Shown here piece after piece: positions 1 to 10,571 of a DNA stretch of 64,000 nt. This stretch comes from Halisarca cf. caerulea (lineage: Eukaryota > Porifera > Demospongiae > Chondrillida > Halisarcidae). The notes beneath the pieces were generated by a model. The model saw only the letters and a list, made by a program, of their open reading frames with translations. It did no database searches and was not told the DNA's origin. The DNA lies in assembly GCA_963170055.1 (NCBI GenBank), contig CAUJGJ010000040.1:1916301-1980300 (forward strand). The letters run 5' to 3'. Position 1 is the first letter of the stretch, and each line of letters opens with the position of its first letter. Made by a program: the position numbers and the translations under genes.

Positions 1-2
1 CA

Positions 3-458
3 ATTAACACAAGTTTAACTTTCTGTGCAAGTAGTGATGCAGTCGTCTACCTGGACTACTCACTGATCATTTTACCACTCTATGGAATAGTGTGTGGATT
101 CATTAGCATCCTGTTCCCCATTCTAACAGCACATTACTGTCGGAAGGTAATTTTGGGAGAAAAGAGACATATTCTTAAGAGGATGACTAAGTTTTCCAGC
201 TTCCTTCTGTTGAGCAATGTTGTAAACTTTGCTGGTGTTTTTGTTTCTATAGTGTTGACCTCATTCGATGTACAATGCACAGAATACTACATCACCCTGA
301 ACGTTGGGAGAACAGGAGCCGTCATGTTATCCATTGTCATGACACCAGTTGTTATGCTTGCTTTCTTCAAATGCATAAGAGACAAATTTAAGGACTGTAT
401 TTGTTGTTGTCGGTACACTTTTAAAACACAATTATTTTCTTCCTTGAGTAGTACCTAA
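3..458 (+). CDS. Seven-transmembrane receptor, copy A, 3' part only
   Basis: The window opens inside this gene. The frame is open from base 3 and ends at a stop at 456-458. The peptide matches the last ~150 residues of the two complete copies at 3512 and 14607: extracellular loop with a Cys, TM5 (starting LIILPLYGIVCGF), a basic loop (GEKRHILKRMTKF), TM6, a loop with Cys, TM7 with TPVVMLAF in the place of NPxxY, then a basic CIRDKFKD helix-8-like segment and a Cys-rich tail. It is probably a plasma-membrane G-protein-coupled receptor of a divergent rhodopsin-like kind; ligand unknown. The reading frame is intact. Its 3' flank resembles that of copy C rather than copy B. Confidence 0.8.
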   Translation: MNTSLTFCASSDAVVYLDYSLIILPLYGIVCGFISILFPILTAHYCRKVILGEKRHILKRMTKFSSFLLLSNVVNFAGVFVSIVLTSFDVQCTEYYITLNVGRTGAVMLSIVMTPVVMLAFFKCIRDKFKDCICCCRYTFKTQLFSSLSST

Positions 459-880
459 TGTATGCTACCATTGGTGCTTGATGTGCATTACCCTTCTTCT
501 ATGGTTTGCCCAAAAGTGCCCAACATTTATATAGCACCCACCTACGGTAGGCCAGAAGTGCCCACAAAGGGAGGGAAATTTAACGATGGTTTTGTGTGCT
601 TCCTGACTGCAACCTCGAATAGTCTTTCTGAGGATAGTAAGTTAACATAGCTTTACTATTTGGGGGGGGGGGGGCTTGCAACGGATAGAAAGACAAAAGA
701 GTCATGAAGACGACATACAGCTGCAGTACATACTGTGCGAACTACTGCCTCAATTGTTTCCAGGCTCATCTACCGACAGTTTTGCTTAGATAGATAGTAG
801 CATATGCATGGAACGATAATTGTACATTTGGGACAGTCACTGCAATCCAACGCCTTGTGTCTTCATACATTGTTGTTTCT
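459..880. other. 3' flank of 7TM copy A, duplicated after copy C
   Basis: No convincing gene. The stretch aligns by eye with 15609-16042 behind copy C (same order of words, e.g. GCCCAAAAGTGCC, then GGGACAG). At about 835 it reads GGGACAGTCACTGCAATCC without interruption, which gives the empty version of the site where a MITE sits at 16043-17221. A G homopolymer of 12 lies near 661-674. Confidence 0.6.
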
Positions 881-1437
881 CCATTACCATTAATTCTCCT
901 ACTTAGGATAATCTAATATATTTCACAATGTGAAAGTATGAATTGCTTTATTATTCACAAAATTTCAACAGTATATAGGGAAGTCAGCCTTGTACAGAAA
1001 AAGTGGCAGATATTACGTTAGCAGTACTCGATCAATCTACCAATCCACAAAAAATAGAATGACTGCCAGTACAGTGTTCTCTCCAGGTAACTAAATGGCT
1101 GGGAGGCAGTGGCAAACAGCCCATTGGCATATTTTCCATGTTAGGGATTGTGATCAATCATCTTATGAACAAGTTATAGGAACAAGTAATTCGAGTTAAA
1201 AACTCGTGGGGGCTGCCGCCCCACGCACTCGAATCACTTGCAAAGCATTGGAGTGTAAGTGCACAGCTGAACATTCATTGAACATACTGTTTATTGTAAC
1301 TGGACGATTGTTTTGAAAACAATTGCCATATTTGGCAATTGTTTTCAAAACAATTCCTATAACTCATTCCTGTATAAATTCATACTTCTCTATTACTATT
1401 ATATAAATTCTCTATTATAAGACTTTTCTTCAAATCC

Positions 1438-1440
<3 letters not shown>
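880..1440. repeat. Dispersed repeat R1 with internal inverted repeats
   Basis: This block recurs in diverged form at 7136-7340 plus 8755-9015 and, in opposite orientation, at about 35735-36095. It holds an imperfect palindrome at 1183-1240 (ends CAAGTAATTCGAGT and ACTCGAATCACTTG) and a perfect hairpin at 1307-1354. No coding sequence was seen. It is probably a non-autonomous element, but no clear ends or target duplication could be set. Confidence 0.5.
1307..1354. repeat. Perfect inverted repeat, 22-bp arms, 4-nt loop
   Basis: The arms 1307-1328 and 1333-1354 are exact reverse complements around TATT. Each arm also contains the self-complementary core GTTTTGAAAAC, so the sequence can fold in more than one register. 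The related copy at 8904 has only a remnant, and the copy at 35799 has become a 22-bp tandem array. Confidence 0.85.

Positions 1441-1514
<74 letters not shown>
1441..1514. repeat. (TA)n microsatellite
   Basis: About 37 uninterrupted TA units. The words just after it (CGGACGAGCGTTACA) recur at 9860 after another AT/GT tract, so the microsatellite belongs to a repeated block. Confidence 0.95.
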
Positions 1515-1516
<2 letters not shown>

Positions 1517-2150
1517 GACGAGCGTTACACACCGGAAGTCCAAATGAAAACAATATAGGGGCTGCCTGCGGCAGCCCCTAAAAATGCAAGCTGACACTGA
1601 TTTGAATTGCAGTTTTTAGTGATTTTCTCTAAAACGATTGGAGGTCTTCAAATCCCCAACTTGGAAGTTTCAGATACTCACACAAGGAACCTGTATGCCA
1701 ACATTTATGCCCCCAGCTGTGTAGTTGCACTGGCTCCTGGTCTTGTTTATCCTTTTCTTCTTAGGGAGAATGCATATACTTTTGTTTGAACAAACAAAAT
1801 ATGTTCGAGTTTGGTATATATCAAACTTAAGGCACTAAAATGCTGTCTACACAATGTTACCAGTTACTAGAAGATAGCGCATTTTTGCAGAAAGAATTAA
1901 ACGACAAGCAATTCGGGTTTAAAAAACTCGTGGGCTGCCTACGGCCCTGGAAACACGAATCGCTTGGAAATCGTCGTTATTGACTAAAATAATACTTAAA
2001 AGAACTCTTCTGGTCTAAAAGACTCTTTGCTGATAAAATCAGGAGCAAACGAATGAATTTACAGAAATATTGCCGAAAGATTACGTACCGACTTCGTGTC
2101 CGCCATGTTGTTGACATATTATCTAAAAAATATATATATATATAGACATC
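1515..2150. other. Intergenic, repeat-derived
   Basis: No gene seen. 1516-1560 matches 9859-9912. At 1558-1580 there is a small GC palindrome (GGGGCTGCCTGCGGCAGCCCC). 1903-1965 is another diverged copy of the CAAGTAATTCGAGT-type palindrome of repeat R1. Confidence 0.4.
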
Positions 2151-2885
2151 CACAGGGTATTTATTTCAGCCCTCGATTATAACGGTAAAATGGCCATCGT
2201 GAAACTTGACCAATTTTCATAGCATATTATGCCTCTAATACGAATTGGGCTATGCAATACACTTTGTGAAAGTAAACAAGTATTATTGGTATGCAAATCC
2301 ATAGAGTAACAAGTAAGAAACAGAGAAGTTTGAGTGAACAACAAGGGTGCAATAAACAAAAATTGCCATTTCCGGAGGAGAAGATGACACTGAAGCTTCA
2401 CCAAATTTACATTAGTCGCTAGCTAAATATATGAACTATATGAATTTACTTGTTGTTTGCTGTTATAACCTTGTTAAAACCTTTAATTCGGAATTAAACA
2501 CTTTTTTCGTGACCAAATCGGCTAAAAATGGAAACAAATATGGCATTTACTTTAGTTCACCTTCTTATAGCAATATTTAATAAGCGAATTCCCATAGCCA
2601 TGGTTATGTTAAATTGAAAAGTTAAACAAACGGGAAAGTAGTAGGGTGTTTTCTCCTCCGGAAAAGCTGATTTCTGTTTGCCTATCGAAAAGCGGCCATG
2701 TTTAATGACGTATTGTGATGCGAAATTATGACATCACTAGCAGCGGTATCTGCTTACACAGAGCACCTTCTGTGATGTCCTCATTTTGTATGAAGTATTT
2801 ACAATTTGTGGTGACGTTGTTTATAAATTTAGTATGTGCACTCCCCAAATCCCAAGCAGCTGTGGGCTGTTATAAATGCCCTGTG
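2151..2885. mobile_element. MITE, CACAGGG family, 735 bp
   Basis: The ends CACAGGGTATTTAT and ATAAATGCCCTGTG are inverted repeats with one mismatch. The flanking dinucleotide TC is present on both sides (2149-2150 and 2886-2887), i.e. a 2-bp target duplication. No coding capacity was seen. The same end type occurs at 34022-34939. The 2-bp duplication and CAC-like ends suggest a CACTA/EnSpm-like or ISL2EU-like source, which is inference. Confidence 0.75.
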
Positions 2886-3355
2886 TCGTTCTGGACGTCC
2901 GGACACTTCTGGTGAAAGTTAAAATAATATAAGTTACAAAGTTACAGTTACAAAGTTACAAAGTTTACTTTCCCCAAAAAGGGGAAAGTAAATTTTGTAA
3001 CTGTTGAAGCCTTATATGTGTGAACAGGACATGCCCCAAATAAGTAGGGTCAATATGATCATATTTGTTGCTAAAGAACTGAAGATGATGTTTGTTGTAC
3101 AAGTGCAGTGGGCAATAGGGTAGTTCACCGAATGCTGGTAAATTCATGGTTCAGTAAGATTTAGGCCATGAATTGAAATTGAATCTTGCAAACGAAGCCC
3201 TGTACATGCAAAGGTCAATGGATATATACAAGTGTTACACATAATGGAACGCATGTGTATATTATGTAGGGTCAATAGGGCCTCTTCTTGTTGCATGTTT
3301 GCATGTCTTTTATTCTTTCAACCTGTCTGTATACTAATAATGATATATTATGCAC

Positions 3356-3388
<33 letters not shown>

Positions 3389-3511
3389 GATTACATTCTG
3401 GTCATTGTGCATTGTTTTTCACTCTGCCCGAGTTGACTGGAATAGATAAATTGGGTACGTAAAAGCAATAGGGGCAGCGCTGTGTAAGGAGAGAATACTG
3501 TAAGTGACAAC
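2886..3511. other. 5' flank of 7TM copy B
   Basis: Diverged copy of the 5' flank of copy C (14273-14606); both keep the words around TAGTTCACC and an AT-rich stretch ~150 bp before the gene. It contains a 12-bp-arm hairpin at 2964-2992 (TTTACTTTCCCC / GGGGAAAGTAAA) and a (TA)n run at 3356-3381. No separate gene seen. Confidence 0.5.
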
Positions 3512-4558
3512 ATGTGGAACAGCAGCAACATGAGTGACAACATGTGGAACAGCAGCAACATGAGTGACAACATGTGGAACAGCAGCAACATGAGTGACAA
3601 CATGTGGAACAGCAGCAACATCACTAATAGTATCAGTAGCAGTAGCAGTGATTTATATTCGGCCATTGAATATTCTTGTGTAGCTTTTGTACAAGTACTG
3701 GCCACAATCTTCATCGTTGTGAACTGTTTCCTGCTTTTTGCAATAAGAGACTGTCACACTGTTTTGACTGGAGTAAGAGTGGTCCTCTGTAACATTGTTA
3801 TTACAAACCAAGTTTTCATTATTTGTGTCCTTTTGTATGCTTGGGCTGAAGTAGCGGAGGCGCATGATTACAAAATGTATAATATGTTCTGGAGAGTAAT
3901 GTATGTTGCCTTGTGCTCCGCATCAGCAGCAAGACTCCTCTTCATGGCCACATATGGAATTATGGTGTATGTAAGTACACGCTTAACTGGCTCGTCTCTG
4001 CGAACAAAAGATGTGAGCAACAGAGCATTGATTGTCATTTGTATTGTGGTTTGGTTGGTTGCTATAGTGCCCAATCTCAGTCAATTTATAACCCTTGTAC
4101 ATGAGGTGACAATCAATGCAGTTTCAGCCTTCTGCATGGGTGGAGCAGCAGTCTTCTACCTGGACTACTCACTGATCATTTTACCACTCTATGGAGTAGT
4201 GTGTGGATTCATTAGCATCCTGTTCCCCATTCTAACAGCACATTACTGTCAGAAGGTAATTTTGGGAGAAAAGAAATATATTCTTAAGAGGATGACAAAG
4301 TTTTCCAGCTTCCTTCTGTTGAGCAATGTTGTAAACTTTGCTGGTGTCTATGCTTCAATAGTGTTCACCTCATTCGATTTACAATGCACAGAATACTATA
4401 TCACCCTTAACGTTGGGAGAACAGGAGCCATCATGTTATCCCTCGGCATAACACCAGTTGTTATGCTTGCTTTCTTCAAATGCATAAGAGACAAATTTAA
4501 GGATCGGCTTATTTGCTGTGTAGTACCTTTAGTGCTACATCAATTCTCAGATTGTTAA
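3512..4558 (+). CDS. Seven-transmembrane receptor, copy B
   Basis: An intact single-exon 348-residue protein. Residues 1-40 are three perfect MWNSSNMSDN repeats plus a fourth variant, each carrying N-glycosylation sequons, then a Ser run. Hydrophobic spans lie at about 55-78, 87-111, 126-152, 172-189, 217-242, 261-290 and 310-331. A Trp sits in TM4 (VVWLVAIVPN); TM7 has TPVVMLAF where rhodopsin-like receptors have NPxxY, followed by a basic segment. No DRY motif is evident. Likely a surface GPCR of a divergent rhodopsin-like family; ligand unknown. The start at 3512 is the first ATG after an in-frame stop: the upstream start used by copy C has been lost here. The 3' flank differs from that of copies A and C. 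Confidence 0.85.
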   Translation: MWNSSNMSDNMWNSSNMSDNMWNSSNMSDNMWNSSNITNSISSSSSDLYSAIEYSCVAFVQVLATIFIVVNCFLLFAIRDCHTVLTGVRVVLCNIVITNQVFIICVLLYAWAEVAEAHDYKMYNMFWRVMYVALCSASAARLLFMATYGIMVYVSTRLTGSSLRTKDVSNRALIVICIVVWLVAIVPNLSQFITLVHEVTINAVSAFCMGGAAVFYLDYSLIILPLYGVVCGFISILFPILTAHYCQKVILGEKKYILKRMTKFSSFLLLSNVVNFAGVYASIVFTSFDLQCTEYYITLNVGRTGAIMLSLGITPVVMLAFFKCIRDKFKDRLICCVVPLVLHQFSDC

Positions 4559-4770
4559 TGCTCGAGAAATGAATGTAGATATATAATATGTTTTAATTTG
4601 ATGCTTTGTTGTGCTGGTGCTGCAAATTAAATGTTTACTGTAGAAGTGAAATACTATTTTTCTTCATGTCTGTTGTTGTATTTAATAACCAAGTTATTAT
4701 CGTTTTTACAGTAGTGAAAATATAATAATCATTATATCCATCAGGGGCATAGCCAAGATTATTTGATACC
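4559..4770. other. 3' flank of 7TM copy B
   Basis: AT-rich, no gene seen. A possible polyadenylation word AATTAA lies near 4625. It ends at the boundary of the foldback element that starts at 4771. Confidence 0.4.
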
Positions 4771-5741
4771 CATCTGGGACATGTCCAGATTTGTTATGAT
4801 AATTCTCCTCAGTTTGCATAGTGATAAAATGTTATTTTTCGGCACCTATAAGTTATTAGTCACACATTTATCTCGTGATTTAGGCTGATATTCGGGTGTA
4901 TACAAATACCGAATCGGCGTTTAGTGACGTTTTCTATCTTACTTTGTCACATGCTGGCTTGTGACGAAACTGAATGTTCTTCGGAATTTTAGTTTAATTT
5001 CGGCTGGGTGATACATGAGGGAACAAGCTAGAGGCAGTTTCTTGGTGCCAACTTTCAGCCATCTGGAGGATACAACTTTTCCATGTGGCAGCAAGAGAGC
5101 TTTTGTTCCTTTCCGAAGTCATAGGCGCTTGAAGTTTGTCTTTTGAAGGCCAATATTACAGATTTCAGCTTTGGAGAGGAATTGTCTTTGCTGCCGCATG
5201 GAAAAGTTAGTAAATGTTTTGCTATGACGATTTATGTGAAAAAGTAGTCTTGAAAGTGCTCCACCATCTATCACCCAAAGCAGTTCGGTTTTTAGTATAT
5301 ATACGGGTTAGTAGAACCTTAATAGCTTCTGCACGCTTGAAGCCGGCCTTTCAAAAAGGTAATCGTCAAAACGCTTATGTGTTTGCCTACATGTTAAGCC
5401 TACGTTTGATGCCCTGAAGCTTCTGCAAGTTGATAACAGAAGCTAACAAAAAGACCAAAATTTTCACACCTTCGAATTAGCACGGACATGTTCCACATGC
5501 ACCAGAAGAAAACTAAAATTCTGAAGACCAGTGTGTTGGATCACATGCGAGCTTGTGACAAACCAGCAGTGACTACAGTAAGTGTCACTAAACACAGTTT
5601 TGGCTATTGTATACGCCCGAATATCAGCCCGAATCATGAGATAACTGCATAACTAATATTTTATAGGCACCTAAATATAACCTTTCATCACTATGCAGAC
5701 TGAGGAACCCTATCATAATGAATCTGGACATCTCCCACATG
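4771..5741. mobile_element. Foldback element with ~140-bp inverted ends
   Basis: The left arm 4771-4915 and right arm 5600-5741 are diverged inverted copies (starts near CATCTGGGACATGTCCAGAT; ends in its inverse). The arms share, in opposite orientation, words such as GGCACCTATAAG and GATATTCGGG. No transposase is visible. Further copies of the arm begin at 7689 and 22627. Target duplication not resolved. Confidence 0.6.
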
Positions 5742-6218
5742 CGATAGTGCTATCGGGTTCCCAATAGTCCAAACCGTGGTGAAAGATTCCTGGAGCTTTG
5801 TATCTTTTACCGTTTGAGTTATGTCCTGTGTTATGTGGTTGAAGACCTCTGAAAACGATGGTAACCCTTGAATATAACAGCTGTGCTTTGAGATACTGGG
5901 CTCCAGGAATCTTTCATTGCACTTATATATCTAAGGAGTCGTTTGAACCCCGTGTGTGCGTGTTCAAAAGTTGAGATTCTAACCACCGTGGTTATGCTTT
6001 TTTGGCTTTTCAATAGTAGCCTAAGTAATTGTGTGTAGTGGAACGTTTGACTTGTAGATGTCTTAAAGAGAACACCAACATCACTTCAATATGTTTGTAA
6101 TGTAAAATAGTAGCCAATATTACCCATTGCAGAAAGCAAAAAATGGGGGATAAATTTAGTGCCTACAAAGCATCGGCCATTTTGTGTTATGTCCAAAATC
6201 AGACATAACTCACCTGCA
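5742..6218. mobile_element. CGCAGG-family MITE, truncated, reverse orientation
   Basis: The right end reads TTATGTCCAAAATCAGACAT followed by AACTCACCTGCA, matching the TCC subfamily end. The interior matches 36400-36750 in reverse complement, including the words GAAAGATTCCTGGAGC. The other end is missing; the sequence runs directly into the foldback element. Confidence 0.65.
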
Positions 6219-7600
6219 TAAGTGTTGCAATGTTTACCGTATATCTTAACCTTTAAACTTTTATAAACCAATTTTCTGGTGCAACCCCTAGAAGTTCAAA
6301 TTTCACAACCTTTTTTGATACTATTGATTCTTTAGCTGTGTGTTAATACTGGATACATATGTAACTTTATATAGTATCAACCTTGTGTGATCATTACAAA
6401 AGAAGACACAGCCCATTAAAAGTTTGTCTTACACAAGAGTTTTCAAGAAATACTAGTACATATACGAAAAACTCCATAGTTTACAGTTTAAAATGACTAC
6501 CCCATATTGCATATCTTACATATTTTAGTGAATTTCTGCCTATTTTTAGTTCAGAATCTGCATTGTTTCTCATTGTTCGAAACATGAATGAAGATACTCA
6601 AGAAGAGGATTTTGATGATCACAATCTTCTGGAAGAAATCAGGTAGTTTTCCATTCATGTCTGAAGTTAGAATAGATAAACTGTTCATGTTTTTATCCAT
6701 GATATAGACATTCGACGCTTCACTGTTTAGTAATGTTGTCGTTTGTGTAGAATGTAATGTATACAAAGCTTTCTATGCACTAGACGTCGTTCCTAACCTT
6801 GAAAAAATATGTGCAAATGCGCAGATATTACAAGACTGGGCTCATGGAAGTCTTACTTTTCCAACAAGATGAATAGCTGACTGATAAAAGTGAAACAATG
6901 GCTGGTGAAGTCTGACTAATAGGACATGACAACATACAAAACATACAAGATAATTTCACAAGCAAAACTATTGGCAATAAAACAGTCTATGCAGGCATTG
7001 CAATTGGTGGATTTTGCTTTGGTGGTTGGCTGGCTTAGGTCATAATTATATTCATAACTAAAGCTACTAAAATGGAGTCTTTGATCAACTTACACACAAG
7101 TATGAAAAGTTTGTCAACAAGTCTTACTTTCCTTTCAATTCTCAAGAGTCAATTTAACTCGATTCTCCTAATTAGGATAATCTAATACCTTTACAATGTG
7201 AAAGCGTGGATTACTTTCTTATAGCATTAATCCACAAAAATCCAACTGTAGCAAAGTCAGTCTTGTACAGAAAACTTGGCAGATATTATGTTGTCAGTAC
7301 TTGATCAATCTGCCGATCTGCCAAAACAAAATGATCGCCAATGTTTCCGGTTATGCGGTACCTGTGTACATGTTCTGTTTCACCTTTATAAAAATTCTGT
7401 TCTATAACTAGCTTTATGTAGGGTCACTGTGTGTATGTGACTCCACCTACTTGCTATTTAGTGTCTATATATGTGTAATAAATTGCTAGCTGGGCCACAT
7501 AGAGTGTACTGCTTTGTTCTCATTTATTGTTATTGAGTAGTGCTAGCTGTTGTTATACATCTGAGTTACGTAAGTGTTGTAGACGTTAGGAGGTTTGAAT
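6219..7600. repeat. Segmental duplication, copy 1 (partner 21159-22626)
   Basis: About 1.4 kb aligns by eye with 21159-22626 in the same order (TTTCTGGTGCAACC, GAATGAAGATACTCAAGAAG, GGTTGGCTGGCTTAGG, and CACTGTGTGTATGTGACTCC against CACTGTATGTATGTTACTCC). No gene recognised. At 6250 the site reads CTTAACCTTTAAAC uninterrupted, while the partner is split by a piggyBac element. 7136-7340 is a diverged copy of the 880-1060 repeat. Confidence 0.65.
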
Positions 7601-7688
7601 AATGAGATCAAGTTGTTCTTGTTCCTTTTCGAATGCCTATATATGAAAGAGCTTCGTCACAATCCTCATTAGTGTTTAAAATTCTACT

Positions 7689-8140
7689 CATGTGGGACAT
7701 GTCCAGATTTGTTTGTTATGGTAGTCCTCCTCTATTTGCATAGTTATAAGATGTTATTTTTTGGCACCAATAAAATATTATTCACACATTTATCTCGTGA
7801 TACCGGCTGTTATACATTGGGGTGTATATGAATCCAAAATTAGGGTGTTTAGTGCCGTTTTCTGTCATTACTGTTGATCTGTCACATGGTGACATGTAAC
7901 TAAATGTGAAGTTCTTCAGAATTTTAGTTTTGTGCTGGGTGCACGCTGCATGAGGGAACAAGGCTAAGACAGTTTTATAGTACCACTGTGAGTTACGGAC
8001 TAAAACAAACTTGTTTTGTATCTTTTGAATTTTTGTTCCTGTCCCGAGTTATAGATACCTGAAGTTTTGATTTTCAGGTCTGATTTCACTGATCTCCACT
8101 TTGGAGAGGAATGACGTAAAACTCAACATGGAACATCCAA
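7689..8140. repeat. Copy of the foldback-element arm
   Basis: Begins CATGTGGGACATGTCCAGAT and follows the left arm of 4771-5741 through about 8140. At 7838 it reads GGTGTATATGAATCC uninterrupted, so it serves as the empty-site comparator for the element at 22765. Confidence 0.55.
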
Positions 8141-8754
8141 CTTTATGTATATAACAATGCTGTGACCATTACAGTGGTATCACAATCAACTACCATTGCA
8201 ATTATCTCAGTATTAAAGCAGATTATTACCATTACCACTACAGATCTCCACTAAAGTAATTACAATTACAATTACTAATTACAGATTTACTCTTAGTTAT
8301 TTGCAAAAGTTATTACACCTTACCGAGATTTCATATTTGTGGTGATTCAAATCATGTGATTGATGTCATTTTTCCATTTCTACCAGGCTTTGCTTTACTG
8401 TAACACAGAAATATCCTTGAACTAGCCAAATTCTACCTTTTTAGTGGGCAAAATATATCCACAGATATAAACAATATACATCAGAGTAGTTGCATGGTAA
8501 TTGTAAAGAATACCAATTACCATTACAACTACTCTGAGACTGAAACAGCTCCATTACAATTACATTACCATTACTGGCAAATGTATGCCTAATTACAATT
8601 GATTACCATAACTAATTACCATTACCACACACTGGTATATATAAAAGCATAAACCACAAGCTGTTCCACCATACAGAACCCAGCTGCAGAGCATTTAAAT
8701 TTCGATTTTGTGTAGGGTTATGCAAACCCTTTATTTGTAGCAGCTTCAACATAC
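8141..8754. repeat. Low-complexity ATTACCATTACAA-type tract
   Basis: 8150-8640 is filled with imperfect ATTACCATTACA and its complement, some of it able to pair across the stretch. It looks like a decayed MITE or cryptic satellite. No gene seen. Confidence 0.4.
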
Positions 8755-9015
8755 ACCAAATGTAAAAAAATAAGAAAAAAAATATTTTGAGTTAAAAACT
8801 TGTGGCAGCTGCCGTTCCACACACTTGAATCACTTGCAAAGCATTGGGGTATAAGTGTACAGCTGAACATTCATTGAACATACTGTTTATTAATTGTAAC
8901 TGAACGATTGTTTTGAAAACATTTCCTATAAGTTATTCTAGTATAAATTTATACTTCTCTATAACCATAATATATATTCTCTATTATAAGACTTTCCTTT
9001 GGATCCATAATATAT
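8755..9015. repeat. Dispersed repeat R1, second copy
   Basis: Matches 1183-1440 (words ACTTGAATCACTTGCAAAGC and GAACATTCATTGAACATACT). The 22-bp hairpin seen at 1307 is reduced here to one arm. Confidence 0.5.
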
Positions 9016-9019
9016 ATAT

Positions 9020-9800
9020 GTGGCAGTGGAGGGTAGAAAAGAGGCTTTAGGCACAGTCAGTCAAATTTTGTTTTTTCCTCAAATGCATTATTTTGCATCC
9101 TAACTTCACATTCGTTCACTTTAAATTGCTGATTTGAACTATTTATGGGGTATTTGGAGAGCAGAAAGTTAGATAAGTTGAAGGATGACCGCGTATACCA
9201 TAGCAATTCTCAGTAAAATTCAGTATACTCAACGCGAATAATGGCCTCCTCGGAAAGGACGGCCAAATTTGAACTGTAGATACTCCGAAAAACATGCACG
9301 CAAATTTACTATTGTATCCCTAGCTTCATTTAAACTAGATGTGAAACAATTACAGATGATTCGGAAAGAGAATAGCTAGAGGTATTGGAGATGCGACTGA
9401 CACTAAGGCTTTCTATACGTCAAAAGTGGTCTCACAGGGCTTACCTCTTCTGTGAACGTGTTTTGAACGCTCTAGAACTGTGGTAGAAGAGGCCCCTCGT
9501 CAACATCTGCCTAAGTGTCATTTCTGTCTGAGAAAGTCTAGATCTGTCCATGGTCCGAAAAGCGGTTTAGAGCTTTGCATGCCCTTCAAAAGATTACTTG
9601 TTCTCGGCGAAAGAAGGTGGGAAAATATTGATTCCTGTGGCAACTGATCATGAGCATACACAAGCTGGGCTTCAAAAAGATGCCCAGATCACTAAGGGTA
9701 AAGCTGAGCACGTGCAAAGAATTGTGAGGGAAATATGAAATGTGAATGCTCAACATTGCGCAAACGTGCCTAATGCCTCTTTTCTACTCTCGAATGCCAC
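9020..9800. mobile_element. MITE, 781 bp, inserted in an AT microsatellite
   Basis: The ends GTGGCAGTGGAGGGTAGAAA and TTTCTACTCTCGAATGCCAC are inverted repeats, and the similarity continues inward as AGAGGCWTTAGGCAC. TATATAT lies to the left and ATGTATATAT to the right. No open frame of note. Superfamily unknown. Confidence 0.65.
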
Positions 9801-10571
9801 ATGTATATATATATAAATATATATATGTTTGTGTGTGTGTGTGTGTGTAGTTATAATACCGGACGAGCGTTACAACACACCTAAAGTCCATATGAAAACA
9901 ATATAAAAACTAAGCTTAACCCCTTAACGTGCGCATATGCGACAAAACGCGTATACGTTACCATACGTAAGCCAATATATTGGCTCGGCTACACCGAGTA
10001 TATACTTGGTTCGAACTCATTTACGGGAGGAAAGTATTGCTATTGAAGGGTTAGTACGATCAAGAACTTGGATTTGTTCTAAATCTGCTTAAGAACCAAG
10101 GAAGTTAGCAACTTACGAAGTTCGTTCATACGGTTATACATTCTCGCCTCGGAGACGTCGCATATGCTAAGAATTTCCCAAAAATACCTCATTTTAGAAC
10201 CTGCATGTGGAAGAACTACTTTCAAACACATCTATAGGAAGTGATATGGTTGTTGTTTAATGGCAAATGTCTGTTTTTCCTGATGCAGCGATTGGTACTT
10301 CCTCGAGAGGACAAAAACCCGCTGATGCGGCTTATAGACAACATATGTGACCGTTCACGCGAAAACGTATATTCGTGCAATTCGCGCAAATTGTTCAGGA
10401 AGTGCAAAAAATGTAAATATGCGGAAGTAGTGGTGAACCACTGCAAATGACTCGGAAGTGCGTGTAGCGAGCACGAGGCGAGTACTTGTATCTTGTCGGC
10501 GAGGACCTGCTCTTTCTCTAAATGTTTATTGCTTGTTCATACGACTTTCGGTGATATAATTACGATTAATA

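Noticed and set aside
462..650. 62-residue frame after 7TM copy A
   Set aside because: Not kept in the homologous flank behind copy C; no domain.
10241..10450. 69-residue frame rich in Arg/Lys/Cys before the DUF7869-like gene
   Set aside because: Not conserved as a frame in the paralogous remnant at 28226-28350, which carries stops; probably the noncoding left part of the element.
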